A DNA stretch of 56,741 nt from Bacteroidales bacterium UBA6192. Lineage in GTDB: Bacteria; Bacteroidota; Bacteroidia; Bacteroidales; F082. The notes beneath the pieces are model-generated. The model saw nothing but the letters and a program-made list of their open reading frames with translations, did not search any database and was not told the origin of the DNA. The stretch is taken from NCBI GenBank assembly GCA_002422725.1, contig DITE01000025.1:4208-60948 (forward strand), written 5' to 3'. Every line of letters begins with the position of its first letter. The first letter of the stretch is position 1. Shown here in pieces: positions 42,480-52,200 of the stretch. The translations under genes and the position numbers were made by a program.

Positions 42480-44092
42480 TGAATTTAAGTATAAAGTGGT
42501 GTCTAACAGTTCTCATGCTGTTCGTGGCTGTAAAGCTAAGTGGTCAGGTTGTTGAAGGTGCTGTTTCTTACGTTTCAACTTCTCAGGTCTACGTAAAGTT
42601 TCAGAGCACACAGGATATTATTGAGGGAGACACCCTTTACATGAAAATTGACGATAACTCCATGTCCGGAGTGCTGATCGTTGTCAATAAATCATCTATT
42701 TCCTGTGTTTGTAACCGAATCGGGTTGGCTGATATTCAGGTCGGTAATAAAGTATTCCATCATCCAAAACCGGTCGATGTTATAGTTCCTGTTTCTGATT
42801 CATTTCCAAATGTTACAGAACAAGCCGAAACGCCTAGCCCTTTGATAAAGACTATCGACACAATTGAGACAGACAAAACAAAATCTCAAACCCGGATACG
42901 CGGAAGGGTATCGCTGGCTTCATACACAACAATCCATTCTGAGGATCCAGAGGTTTCGCAACGAATGCGTTATACCCTCGCTTTCAAGGCCGATAAAATT
43001 CGCGGTACAGGTCTTTCGACCGATACCTATATAACTTTCAGTCATAGGAATAATCGTTGGGACGAAATCAGGGAGGATGTTTTTAATGGGTTAAAGATTT
43101 ATGCCATGGCACTTAATTACCGTTTCAGCAGTGCACACAGCATTTCTTTTGGCCGTAAAATCAACCCTAACATATCCCAGTTGGGGGTTAATGATGGCCT
43201 GCAATATGAATTTACCCATAGAAGTATTACCCTTGGTGTTTTGGGAGGTTCGCGCCCCGATCAACAAAACTTTAGTTTGAATACAGGGTTGTTTCAGACT
43301 GGTGCTTATCTTGTTCACACGAGAAAAATAGGTCAGGGGGCAATCCAGACTACCGCTGCATTTGTGCAACAAACTAATAAAGGGGCGACAGATAGACGCT
43401 ATATCTACATTCAGCATACAAACAGCTTATTGCCTAAGATTTATTTTTTCGGTTCACTCGAGTTTAATCTTTACAAAAAAATTAATGAACTCAAAACCAA
43501 TGAGTTCAATTTGTCTAATACGTATCTTTCTATCCGTTACAGACCTGTTCAAAAGTTTTCAATGTCGTTGTCCTATAGCAGCAGGCAAGCCATTATCTAT
43601 TACGAAACCTATAAAACAATTGTGGAACAACTGCTTGAACAGGCGTCCACCCAAGGTTTGAATCTCCAGGCCGACTATCGTCCGTTCAGAGGCGGGACAC
43701 TTGGATTCAGGGCAGGTTACCGAAATAATGTAAAGGATGCTCGGATCACTCGAAACCTACACACCTACCTGAATGTGGCCCAAATACCCAGGCTGAAAAT
43801 AGCTGCTTCACTCACGGCCACTTTTATTGCCACTCCCTATCAGGAAGGGAGTATATACAGCATTAGCTGCTATAAAGACTTCATTGGGGGACGTCTGAGC
43901 ACCAATTTAAGCTACCGTTATGTGAATAATTTCTATATCACCGGAGAGTTTTCACAAACGCAACACATGGCCGAGATGGGTTTGGGATACCGTCTATCCA
44001 GAAAATTTTTCGTGAATCTAAACAGCGAGCACACTTTCGAGAAAAATGTTGCCGCGCATCGCATCTACTGTAGTTTGACACAAAGATTTTAG
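42479..44092 (+). CDS. Outer-membrane barrel of the cytochrome conduit
   Basis: 537 residues from the ATG at 42479, which overlaps the previous stop (TGATG); GTG at 42476 is not needed. A signal peptide (about 1-23) is followed by a small SH3-like beta region (about 24-100), a linker rich in Thr/Glu, and a barrel (about 140-537) with alternating strands and an aromatic C-terminal end (YCSLTQRF). In porin-cytochrome conduits a barrel holds multiheme proteins across the outer membrane; position in this operon suggests the same here. It shares no obvious sequence with MtrB, so the role is inferred from context. Confidence 0.7.
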   Translation: MNLSIKWCLTVLMLFVAVKLSGQVVEGAVSYVSTSQVYVKFQSTQDIIEGDTLYMKIDDNSMSGVLIVVNKSSISCVCNRIGLADIQVGNKVFHHPKPVDVIVPVSDSFPNVTEQAETPSPLIKTIDTIETDKTKSQTRIRGRVSLASYTTIHSEDPEVSQRMRYTLAFKADKIRGTGLSTDTYITFSHRNNRWDEIREDVFNGLKIYAMALNYRFSSAHSISFGRKINPNISQLGVNDGLQYEFTHRSITLGVLGGSRPDQQNFSLNTGLFQTGAYLVHTRKIGQGAIQTTAAFVQQTNKGATDRRYIYIQHTNSLLPKIYFFGSLEFNLYKKINELKTNEFNLSNTYLSIRYRPVQKFSMSLSYSSRQAIIYYETYKTIVEQLLEQASTQGLNLQADYRPFRGGTLGFRAGYRNNVKDARITRNLHTYLNVAQIPRLKIAASLTATFIATPYQEGSIYSISCYKDFIGGRLSTNLSYRYVNNFYITGEFSQTQHMAEMGLGYRLSRKFFVNLNSEHTFEKNVAAHRIYCSLTQRF

Positions 44093-44112
44093 AAGCTGAG
44101 TATCCTATTTCT

Positions 44113-44167
44113 TTAAGCCAATCTTAAGTTGAAAGCAAACATAAATTGATGAGTAAGAGTAATTTTG
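44113..44167 (+). promoter_or_regulatory. TTAAG direct repeats and -7 box of the OmpR-type gene
   Basis: TTAAG at 44113-44117 and 44124-44128, then 31 bases to TAATTTTG at 44160-44167, with the ATG at 44172. The repeat-to-box spacing equals that of the multiheme operon (34905-34959). No -33 at the standard distance is seen, so an activator is likely needed, and the transcript may be leaderless. Confidence 0.65.
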
Positions 44168-44171
44168 CAGC

Positions 44172-44840
44172 ATGAAAATTCTGATTATCGAAGATGAGCC
44201 TGGCATAATCTCTTTTCTTAAGCAAGGACTTGAAGAAGAGCATTTTGAGGTGCATACCTGTACAAATGGAAAGGATGGGATTGAATTGATGCTCAGGGAA
44301 TCATCGGACCTTGTTTTACTCGACTGGATGTTGCCTGGCTTGCCTGGAATTGAAGTATGTAAGCGATTCAGAGAGCATAACAGCAAAACACCTGTCATTT
44401 TTCTTACGGCCCGCGATACTGTACACGACACCATTGCAGGCTTGCAGTCGGGCGCAAATGACTACATCAAGAAACCTTTTCATTTTGAAGAATTACTCGA
44501 GCGTATAAGGGTGCAGCTTCGAACTTCTTTGAAAGAACCTGCTGTGCTTAAACTTGCCGACATCCAGATAGATGTGAACAGCCATATGGTAGTTCGATCC
44601 GGAAACGAGATTTACCTGACTCAAAAAGAGTACGAGCTGCTGGAGTATTTGTTGCGAAATAAGGACAAGGTATGTACGCGAAAGGAAATCATCGAAAATA
44701 TATGGAACATTCATTTTGATTACAACACTTCCGTTATTGACGTCTTTATGAATAGTTTGCGAAAAAAACTAGGATTACATAAACAGGATGATCTCATTCA
44801 TACCATCCGTGGGGTTGGATTCATTGCCAGGGAATCATGA
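44172..44840 (+). CDS. OmpR-family response regulator
   Basis: 222 residues. Receiver with Glu7/Asp8, phosphoacceptor Asp51 (LVLLDWMLP) and Lys in IKKPF; a winged-helix trans_reg_C domain spans about 130-222 (LTQKEYELLEYLL, VIDVFMNSLRKKL). It binds, I infer, the TTAAG-N6-TTAAG repeats found upstream of itself and of the multiheme operon. The gene sits 79 bases after the barrel gene with its own promoter and overlaps the kinase gene by 4 bases (ATGA). The signal could be redox state, an electron acceptor or metal. Confidence 0.92.
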   Translation: MKILIIEDEPGIISFLKQGLEEEHFEVHTCTNGKDGIELMLRESSDLVLLDWMLPGLPGIEVCKRFREHNSKTPVIFLTARDTVHDTIAGLQSGANDYIKKPFHFEELLERIRVQLRTSLKEPAVLKLADIQIDVNSHMVVRSGNEIYLTQKEYELLEYLLRNKDKVCTRKEIIENIWNIHFDYNTSVIDVFMNSLRKKLGLHKQDDLIHTIRGVGFIARES

Positions 44841-46246
44841 AAAGAATTGCCTATCACGACCGCATTGCCTTCAGCTATATTGGAGCGACTGCCACGTTGC
44901 TGGCATTGGCTTTCATACTTATCTACCTTGTGGTAAGGATGAATGTTTATGCCAACCTTGACCGTACACTTCACACCGTGGCAGAAAAGCATATCTGGGA
45001 GGTTCAGGTGAAAGAAGGCAAGGTTTCGTTTATAAATAAAATTGAATGGGAAGAACGTGAACACCGTGAGGTGGAAGTAAATCCTGTTTTTATTGAATTG
45101 TACGGAGCTGATGGTCAAACAATGGACAAATCACCCAACCTGAAGGTAGACAGTTTGGGTTTTCATTCGTCATTTGAGGCCGGGCATCATTTCAATACGT
45201 TGCTTCGCAATCAGCCCGTGCGCCAATTGAAATTGCCGGTTATTAAAGATGATAAAACTGTTGGCTACATCACAACAGCCATTCCAATTGACGGGTATCT
45301 GTTGGTGCTGAAAACTTTACAAAACATCCTCCTGATTTCCTTTCTTTTTGCGCTCCTGCTGCTTTTCCTCACTGCACGCTATCTGGCAATAAGAAGTATC
45401 AGGCCAGTGAAGGTGATCATTGCCAAAGCCCAACAGATTAACTCCAGTAACCTCACCGACAAGATTCCGGTGCCTGAAACCCGCGATGAATTGTATGATC
45501 TGGCTGTAGCCATCAATCAATTACTCGACCGTATTGAAGAAGGATTGCAGCGTGAAAAACAATTTACCTCGGATGCTGCTCACCAGTTGAAAACACCATT
45601 GGCTATTCTCAAAGGAAGCCTGGAAGTGATGGTGCGTAAACCCCGAAAGACCGAAGAGTATGTAACTAAAATTCAGGAAAGTCTTCTGGAGATTGACCGA
45701 CTGTCGGAAATTGTTGACAAACTGCTTGTACTGGCCAGAATGGACAACAATTCTAAAAAGATACGTGTTAGCGAATTCTCGGCTATTGAAGCCATCGACA
45801 AAGTGGTTCAACGCGCAGCACGGTTGATCGAAAGCAAGTCTATCCGACTGGTTTTTGAACCTCAATCGGATGCACAAATCTTAAGTGACCCATTTTTGGT
45901 TGATCTTATTTTAGAAAATCTTTTGTCAAATGCACTTAAGTTTTCCTCACCATTTGCTGTAGTCGAAATCAGTTGCATCATTCGAGCCAGTAAAGCTATT
46001 GTGAGTGTGCGCGACGAGGGGATGGGAATGGACGAGAAGGAACTGGGTAAAATTTTCCAACCCTTCTACCGCATTGAGAACGTTCAACCACATGGAGAGA
46101 AAGGTTCGGGCATTGGCTTGTCCATTGTGCAAAAAGCCTGTCGAATAGCCTCTATCCCTATCTTTATTGAAAGTCGGGTTGGCAGAGGTACTAAAGTAAC
46201 AATTGAGATTCAGGCTGTTACCGATGGACTTGAATTATTGAAATAG
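44837..46246 (+). CDS. Membrane sensor histidine kinase (HAMP)
   Basis: 469 residues. Two membrane segments (about 12-35 and 157-180) bracket a periplasmic sensor part of ~120 residues; a HAMP follows (about 181-233), then HisKA with phosphoacceptor His in DAAHQLKTP and a HATPase (NLLSNALKF, DEGMGM, GSGIGLSIV). It resembles CusS/ArlS-type kinases coupled to OmpR regulators. It starts inside the stop of the regulator gene (ATGA). The sensor domain lacks Cys or heme motifs, so the stimulus cannot be inferred from it. It likely controls the conduit operon. Confidence 0.9.
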   Translation: MKRIAYHDRIAFSYIGATATLLALAFILIYLVVRMNVYANLDRTLHTVAEKHIWEVQVKEGKVSFINKIEWEEREHREVEVNPVFIELYGADGQTMDKSPNLKVDSLGFHSSFEAGHHFNTLLRNQPVRQLKLPVIKDDKTVGYITTAIPIDGYLLVLKTLQNILLISFLFALLLLFLTARYLAIRSIRPVKVIIAKAQQINSSNLTDKIPVPETRDELYDLAVAINQLLDRIEEGLQREKQFTSDAAHQLKTPLAILKGSLEVMVRKPRKTEEYVTKIQESLLEIDRLSEIVDKLLVLARMDNNSKKIRVSEFSAIEAIDKVVQRAARLIESKSIRLVFEPQSDAQILSDPFLVDLILENLLSNALKFSSPFAVVEISCIIRASKAIVSVRDEGMGMDEKELGKIFQPFYRIENVQPHGEKGSGIGLSIVQKACRIASIPIFIESRVGRGTKVTIEIQAVTDGLELLK

Positions 46247-46624
46247 TGCTGATGCGTTAAAATTTAGAAATCAAAAAATTCATATTGTACTTTGGCATTT
46301 TGTTTTTATTGATTCACAATAAGCCTTGAACAACTGAGCTAAGACAAACTTAACAGAGTTTTCAGTTCTATGCTAAATAGCGCAAAACCATATCTCAATT
46401 CAAATCAAATAAATCAAAAACGCATATATTATATTTAATATCAAATGATTACGAAGGATATTAAAAAGTTAACGCATCACTAGTATTATTGAAACATTAA
46501 AGAAAGTCAACATATATCACAATAGTGATTTTGAGATAGTTTTTTATTGCTTGAATTACTGTTATTTGCGTTGAATTTAATTGAAATGGTGCTATAATTA
46601 ATTATAAGAAAAAGAACAAAAGAC
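46247..46624. other. AT-rich intergenic region
   Basis: 378 bases with no gene. The composition is more AT-rich than the neighbours. No TTAAG direct repeat of the type above is present. A TACTTTGG near 46288 partly fits a -7 box. Nothing else is recognised. Confidence 0.4.
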
Positions 46625-47344
46625 ATGAGTACAAAAGTTTGGACGGTTTCGATTAGAATTTATCATTGGCTTTTAGCCATAGGATTTACAGTTGCTTATA
46701 TTTTGAGCGATTTTGATAATTATCAAAATTTGCATTATGCTTTCGGATTGTTTGTAGGAGTATTAATTTTTTTTCGAATAATCTATGGATTTATAGGAAA
46801 TAAATATTCAAATTTTAAAGATTTTCCAATAAGTATAAGGAGTCAAATTACTTTTGTTAAGCATTATTTCAAAAAAGACAAAACATACATCGGGCACAAT
46901 CCGGCTGCATCAATTGTTATGTTAAGCATTTTCATTGTCGGCTTGTTTTGCAGTATTTCCGGTTATTTGCTTTATTCAACAGAAAACCAAACCTTTATTA
47001 ACATAAACTTAGGTGAAGATTTTATAGAAGAAGCCCATGAAATTTTAGCAAATTTGTTTTTAATATTGGTAATAATTCACCTAGTTGGAATATTTGCAGA
47101 TTTTCTTTTTCATTCAAAAACCAGGGCATTACAATCAATATTCACAGGATATAAATCAGTTGAAGCAGAAAATTCAAAGCAAAATGTTTTTCAAACAATG
47201 TATTCGGTTCTTTGGTTTATTGTTCCGTTTTTGGCATTTATTTATGGAAGTAACTTAAAATCAGTGACCAACTTTGAAAGAAATGATATTGAACAATACG
47301 AGAGCAAAAAAGCGGATGATGACTATGATGCAGATGATGACTAG
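46625..47344 (+). CDS. Cytochrome b561-type membrane protein
   Basis: 239 residues with four membrane helices and paired histidines typical of b561/Ni-Fe hydrogenase b subunits: His in IRIYHWLLAIGF (helix 1), HYAFG (helix 2), EEAHEILANLF and VIIHLVGIFADFLFH (helices 3-4). It would bind two hemes b and link a periplasmic carrier with quinone. The C-terminal tail (DDDYDADDD) is strongly acidic and may dock to a basic partner such as a cytochrome c. It follows the two-component pair, so it may be another member of the electron-transfer set, though with its own promoter. Confidence 0.82.
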   Translation: MSTKVWTVSIRIYHWLLAIGFTVAYILSDFDNYQNLHYAFGLFVGVLIFFRIIYGFIGNKYSNFKDFPISIRSQITFVKHYFKKDKTYIGHNPAASIVMLSIFIVGLFCSISGYLLYSTENQTFININLGEDFIEEAHEILANLFLILVIIHLVGIFADFLFHSKTRALQSIFTGYKSVEAENSKQNVFQTMYSVLWFIVPFLAFIYGSNLKSVTNFERNDIEQYESKKADDDYDADDD

Positions 47345-47445
47345 AACAATTTCAAATCAGTAAATTCAAACAGTGTAACTTTGCAACATTAGGTACGAAA
47401 ACAATGTTCAAAAATGTAGTTTCGAGATGAATGACCATTCAAACA

Positions 47446-49053
47446 ATGATTAAAAAAATTTCCGTAATGATAGGGCTAATTTTATCGAGCCTTTCAGCCA
47501 TTGCACAGACAGCGCCATTCAATATTTACATTGAACCCTTGAATATTAACGGGCTTGGCGGTCTTCAGGCATACGCTTTCGGACAACACAGCGGAAAATG
47601 GCTTGTTGTTGGAGGCAGGCTTGATGGACTTCACCGCCGACAACCATTTGCTGCATTTGATGTGGTGGGAAACAACAACCAACTAATTGTAATTGACCCG
47701 GTGTCACAACAAAAATGGACGGCTCCGCTAACTACCCTTACTGTTGCATTGCAGGAACAGTTAAGTTCAACGAATATGGAGTTTCATCAAGAAGGAAATT
47801 ATCTTTATATCATTGGCGGCTATGGTTACAACACTGCAACAGCCTCGCGAAAAACTTTCGACAACTTAACAGCTATTGATGTTCCAGCTGTAGTGAATGC
47901 AGTAATTGCAGGAACCTCCTTCACAAGTTTTTTCAGACAAATTAGTGACGATCAGTTTGCAGTAACTGGCGGACACCTAAAAATAATAAACAATACTTAC
48001 TATCTGGTAGGCGGTAACAGGTTTGATGGTAATTACAACCCAATGGGCAATCCAACCTTTACGCAAATATACACAGATGCCATTCGTAAATTCAACCTGA
48101 CAGATGATGGGACAACCATAACAATTTCTCATTTGCCAACCATTACGGATGAAGAAAATTTGCACCGAAGAGACTACAATGCTGTTCCTCAAATAATGCC
48201 TGACGGAGCCGAAGGAATTACTGCATTCTCAGGCGTATTTCAACCAACGGTTGACCTGCCTTTTTTAAACTGTGTAAATATTGATAGTACAGGTTATGCT
48301 GTGAACAATACATTTCAGCAGTATTATAACCATTATCATTGTGCAGTTTTGCCTTTATACGCAGCCTCAAACAACGAGATGCACAATGTTTTCTTCGGAG
48401 GTATTGCCCAGTATTACGACAGTTTAGGGATATTGGTGCAAGACAACAATGTTCCTTTTGTAAAAACAATTGCCCGTGTAACAAGAAATTCAGAAGGCGT
48501 TATGGCAGAGTATAAGTTACCTGTTGAAATGCCTGGATTACTTGGTGCAGGAGCAGAATTTATCCCTGACATAAGTGTTCCCCAGTATAAGAATCAGGTT
48601 TTTAAATTAGATGACTTCACAGCCGATACCACTTTGGTGGGTTACATTTATGGAGGCATAAGCAGCACTGCACCAAATATCTTTTTTACCAATACAGGAA
48701 CACAGAGTAGTGCGAGCAGTCAAATATTTAAAGTGTATGTGATAAAAGATCCAACAATAGGAATTCACGATTTAAATGAGCAAAGTATAGGAACCTTGAA
48801 AATACAAGTGTTCCCAAACCCAATGAGCAGTGACTTTGTCGTTAAGTTTCATTTAAACAAAATCGCTGAGACAAAAGTTTCTCTTTATAGCATTGAGGGA
48901 GAAAGAATAGTGGAAAAGTTTTTAAATAATTTGCACATTGGAGAAAACACATTTCAATGCAAAATAAAGAACCTTGATCTGGGGGGAATATACTTTCTGA
49001 CAATTGAAACACCCTATGAAAAGGCAACACAAAAAATAATTATCAAGCCATAA
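47446..49053 (+). CDS. Kelch-like T9SS-sorted surface protein
   Basis: 535 residues from the ATG at 47446 (an in-frame ATG at 47431 adds five). A signal peptide (about 1-20, ending AIAQ) is followed by Kelch-like segments with paired glycines (WLVVGGRLDG, YLYIIGGYGY, YYLVGGNRFDG), which suggest a beta-propeller. The last ~80 residues are a T9SS type A domain (VFPNPMSSDFVVKF, YSIEGERIVE, GGIYFLTIET). It is surface-attached or released; ligand unknown. Its transcript is separate from neighbouring operons. Confidence 0.75.
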   Translation: MIKKISVMIGLILSSLSAIAQTAPFNIYIEPLNINGLGGLQAYAFGQHSGKWLVVGGRLDGLHRRQPFAAFDVVGNNNQLIVIDPVSQQKWTAPLTTLTVALQEQLSSTNMEFHQEGNYLYIIGGYGYNTATASRKTFDNLTAIDVPAVVNAVIAGTSFTSFFRQISDDQFAVTGGHLKIINNTYYLVGGNRFDGNYNPMGNPTFTQIYTDAIRKFNLTDDGTTITISHLPTITDEENLHRRDYNAVPQIMPDGAEGITAFSGVFQPTVDLPFLNCVNIDSTGYAVNNTFQQYYNHYHCAVLPLYAASNNEMHNVFFGGIAQYYDSLGILVQDNNVPFVKTIARVTRNSEGVMAEYKLPVEMPGLLGAGAEFIPDISVPQYKNQVFKLDDFTADTTLVGYIYGGISSTAPNIFFTNTGTQSSASSQIFKVYVIKDPTIGIHDLNEQSIGTLKIQVFPNPMSSDFVVKFHLNKIAETKVSLYSIEGERIVEKFLNNLHIGENTFQCKIKNLDLGGIYFLTIETPYEKATQKIIIKP

Positions 49054-49209
49054 ACAGAAAAACCAACATCTGACCTGCTTTTGGTAAAAAACGGGTTCAG
49101 CGCATAACTTCTGGCCGATCCGACCGTCTGACGCTTCGAAATCCGGTTTTTTGCCGAGCGCCATTACGATTGGTTGCATGCTGGCTTTACGGGAAGGAAT
49201 TCAACAATC

Positions 49210-49238
49210 TTGTATAACAGATTAAAACACTAAATTTA
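49210..49238 (+). promoter_or_regulatory. Candidate promoter of the RND pump operon
   Basis: TTG at 49210-49212, an 18-base spacer and TAAATTTA at 49231-49238 (one mismatch). It lies 22 bases before the ATG at 49260. Confidence 0.35.
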
Positions 49239-49259
49239 TAGAATAATTTTCGAATCGCC

Positions 49260-52200
49260 ATGTTAGAAAAGATCATTGATTTTAGCGTAAAGAATAAACT
49301 TATCGTTATTCTATTTACGCTTTCCATTGCAGCCTTTGGTTTGTATGCTGTTTGGCATATTCCGGTAGGTGCGGTGCCTGATATTACAAATAATCAGATT
49401 CAGGTTATTACCACTTCTGGTAGTTTATCGACCCAAGAAATCGAGCAGTTTATAACAACACCGGTTGAAATGGAGATGGCTAATCTGCCCGGTGTTAAAG
49501 AAATCAGGTCCATTTCGAAGTTTGGCATTTCGGTGGTAACAGTGGTTTTTGCCGAAAACATGGGAACTTACTTACCCCGTCAACTAATTGCTGAAAAAAT
49601 CAAAACGGCATCGGCTAACATTCCTGAAGCATATGGCTCACCGGAAATGGGCCCAATAACCACCGGTTTAGGCGAAATCTACCAGTATATTGTTGATGTA
49701 AAACATGAATTTAGGGAAAAATACAGCCCAATGGATCTAAGGACAATTCAAGACTGGATTATCAAAAGAAGATTATCGGGGATAAACGGTGTGGTTGAAA
49801 TCAATAGCTGGGGTGGTTTTCTAAAACAATATGAAGTTGCTGTCATTCCTGCAAGGATTAAAAGCCTTGATATTAGTTTGATGGATATTTTTAATGCACT
49901 TGAAAACAACAATGGCATATCGGGGGGATCATATATTGAAAAAACCAACCAAAGTTATTTTATACGGGGCGATGGACAGGCAAGAACTCTGGAAGATATT
50001 GAAAACATTGTAGTTAAGAATAATGCAGGTAAACCTGTCCTGATAAAAGATTTGGCAAATGTTAAATTCGGTTTTGCAAACCGTTTTGGTGCAATTACTG
50101 CCAATGGGAAAGGTGAGACTGTTCTTGGTCAGATTATGATGTTAAAAAATGCCAATTCAAGAGCTGTAATCAATGAAGTAAAAGCGCGTGTAGCCGATAT
50201 TCAAAATAACCTGCCCGAGGGTGTTTTTATCAATCCTATACTTGAAAGGAGCGAGCTTATTTCCAAAACCTCATTCACAGTAGTCGAAAACCTCATACTT
50301 GGCGCTATCATTGTGTTGTTTATCGTTGTTTTGCTTTTGGGAAACTTTCGTTCAGCATTGGTTATAGCCTCAATGATACCCTTAGCCTTGTTGTTTACTA
50401 TTGGCATGATGTTTATTTTTGGTATCGACGCCAATTTAATGAGCCTTGGAGCACTCGATTTCGGGATAATTATTGACGGTGCGGTAATTATTGTCGAATT
50501 CATTGCTATTAGAATGGGCTTGCAGAGAGATGAAGTGTTGTCAATTCAAGGTGATGAACGACAGAATGTAATGGATAGGATTTCTATTTCCGGTGCATCC
50601 AAAATGATGAAATCAGCCATTTTCGGTCAAATTATTATTCTTATCGTTTTTATCCCAATTTTGTCGTTAACCGGTGTTGAAGGCAAAATGTTTCGCCCAA
50701 TGGCCTTGTCATTTTCTTTTGCCATAATTGGTGCAATGATCTTAGGGCTTACATGGCTGCCTGTGGCTTCGGCGCTTTTTTTAAAACCAACCAAAACAAA
50801 AAAGCGAAATATCTCCGATTGGATAATGGATAAGATCCATCAGTCGTACTACCCTGTAATTAAATGGTCGTGTGGCCATAAACGCATTGTGCTTGGAGCA
50901 GCCATTGTTTCGTTACTGCTGACTTTAGTCGTGTTTACACGCATTGGTGGCGAATTTGTTCCTACTCTCGATGAAGGAGACTTTGTTATACAACCGGTAT
51001 TAAAAACAGGAACGTCGCTTACTAAAACTGTGGAGATGACCACTAAGATGGAAAGTATTTTGATTGAAAAATTTCCCGACGAGGTGGAACAGATCGTTTC
51101 ACGCATTGGTGCTGCTGAAGTACCCACCGACCCCATGTCGATGGAAGAAATAGATATGATTATTAAGCTTAAACCCAAAAAAATGTGGACTTCAGCAAAT
51201 AATAAGGAGGATCTTGCTGATAAATTCAAAGAAGCACTTTCGATAATCCCGGGTGTAGACTATGAGTTTACACAACCCATTGAGATGCGGTTTAACGAAT
51301 TGATCACCGGGGTGCGTTCTGATATTGCCATAAAAATATTTGGCGAAGACCTCGGCTACATCAATCAAAAAGCCCTTGAAATAAAGAATCTAATTGCAGA
51401 TGTACCGGGAGCAAGCGATATCATTATGGAAAAAACAGCGGGCTTACCTCAAATAAAAGTAAATTACGATAGAAGTAAAATTGCCCACTACGGTGTTGAT
51501 ACTCAAACCTTAAACACATTATTGTCAGCTGCATTTGGTGGTAAAACAGCAGGTGTAATTTTTGAGGGCGAAAAACGGTTCGATCTAGTGATGCGGTTCG
51601 ATGACCAGAACCGAACAGATATTGACGATATCCGGCAACTTCAGGTGCCTGTTTCAACCGGGCACATGATACCTTTAAGCGAGCTTGCTGATATTGAATA
51701 CACGCTGGGGCCTGCTAAAATTTCGCATGATAATGCGCATCGAAGGGTCGTTGTAAGTGTTAACGTTCGCAACCGCGATTTGAAATCTGTTATCGTTGAT
51801 ATTCAACACAAGATTGATAAAAATGTAAAATTGAAAGCAGGTAATTATATTCAATATGGTGGTCAATTCGAAAATCTTCAAAATGCTACAAACCGTTTAA
51901 TGATCGCCGTACCGGTAGCCTTATTGTTGATTTTCATATTCCTGCATTTTGCCTTTAAATCATTAAAAGATGCTGTTATGATTTTTACTGCAATACCCTT
52001 AGCCACAGTGGGAGGAGTGTTACTTCTTTGGATTAGGGGAATGCCTTTTAGTGTTTCTGCGGGCATTGGATTTATTGCACTCTTTGGTATTGCTGTGCTG
52101 AACGGTATTGTACTGATTGAGCATTTAAAGGAGTTACAGCATCAGGGAATGAAAAATATGCGTGAGTTAATACTTACCGGAACAAAAAACCGCTTGCGCC

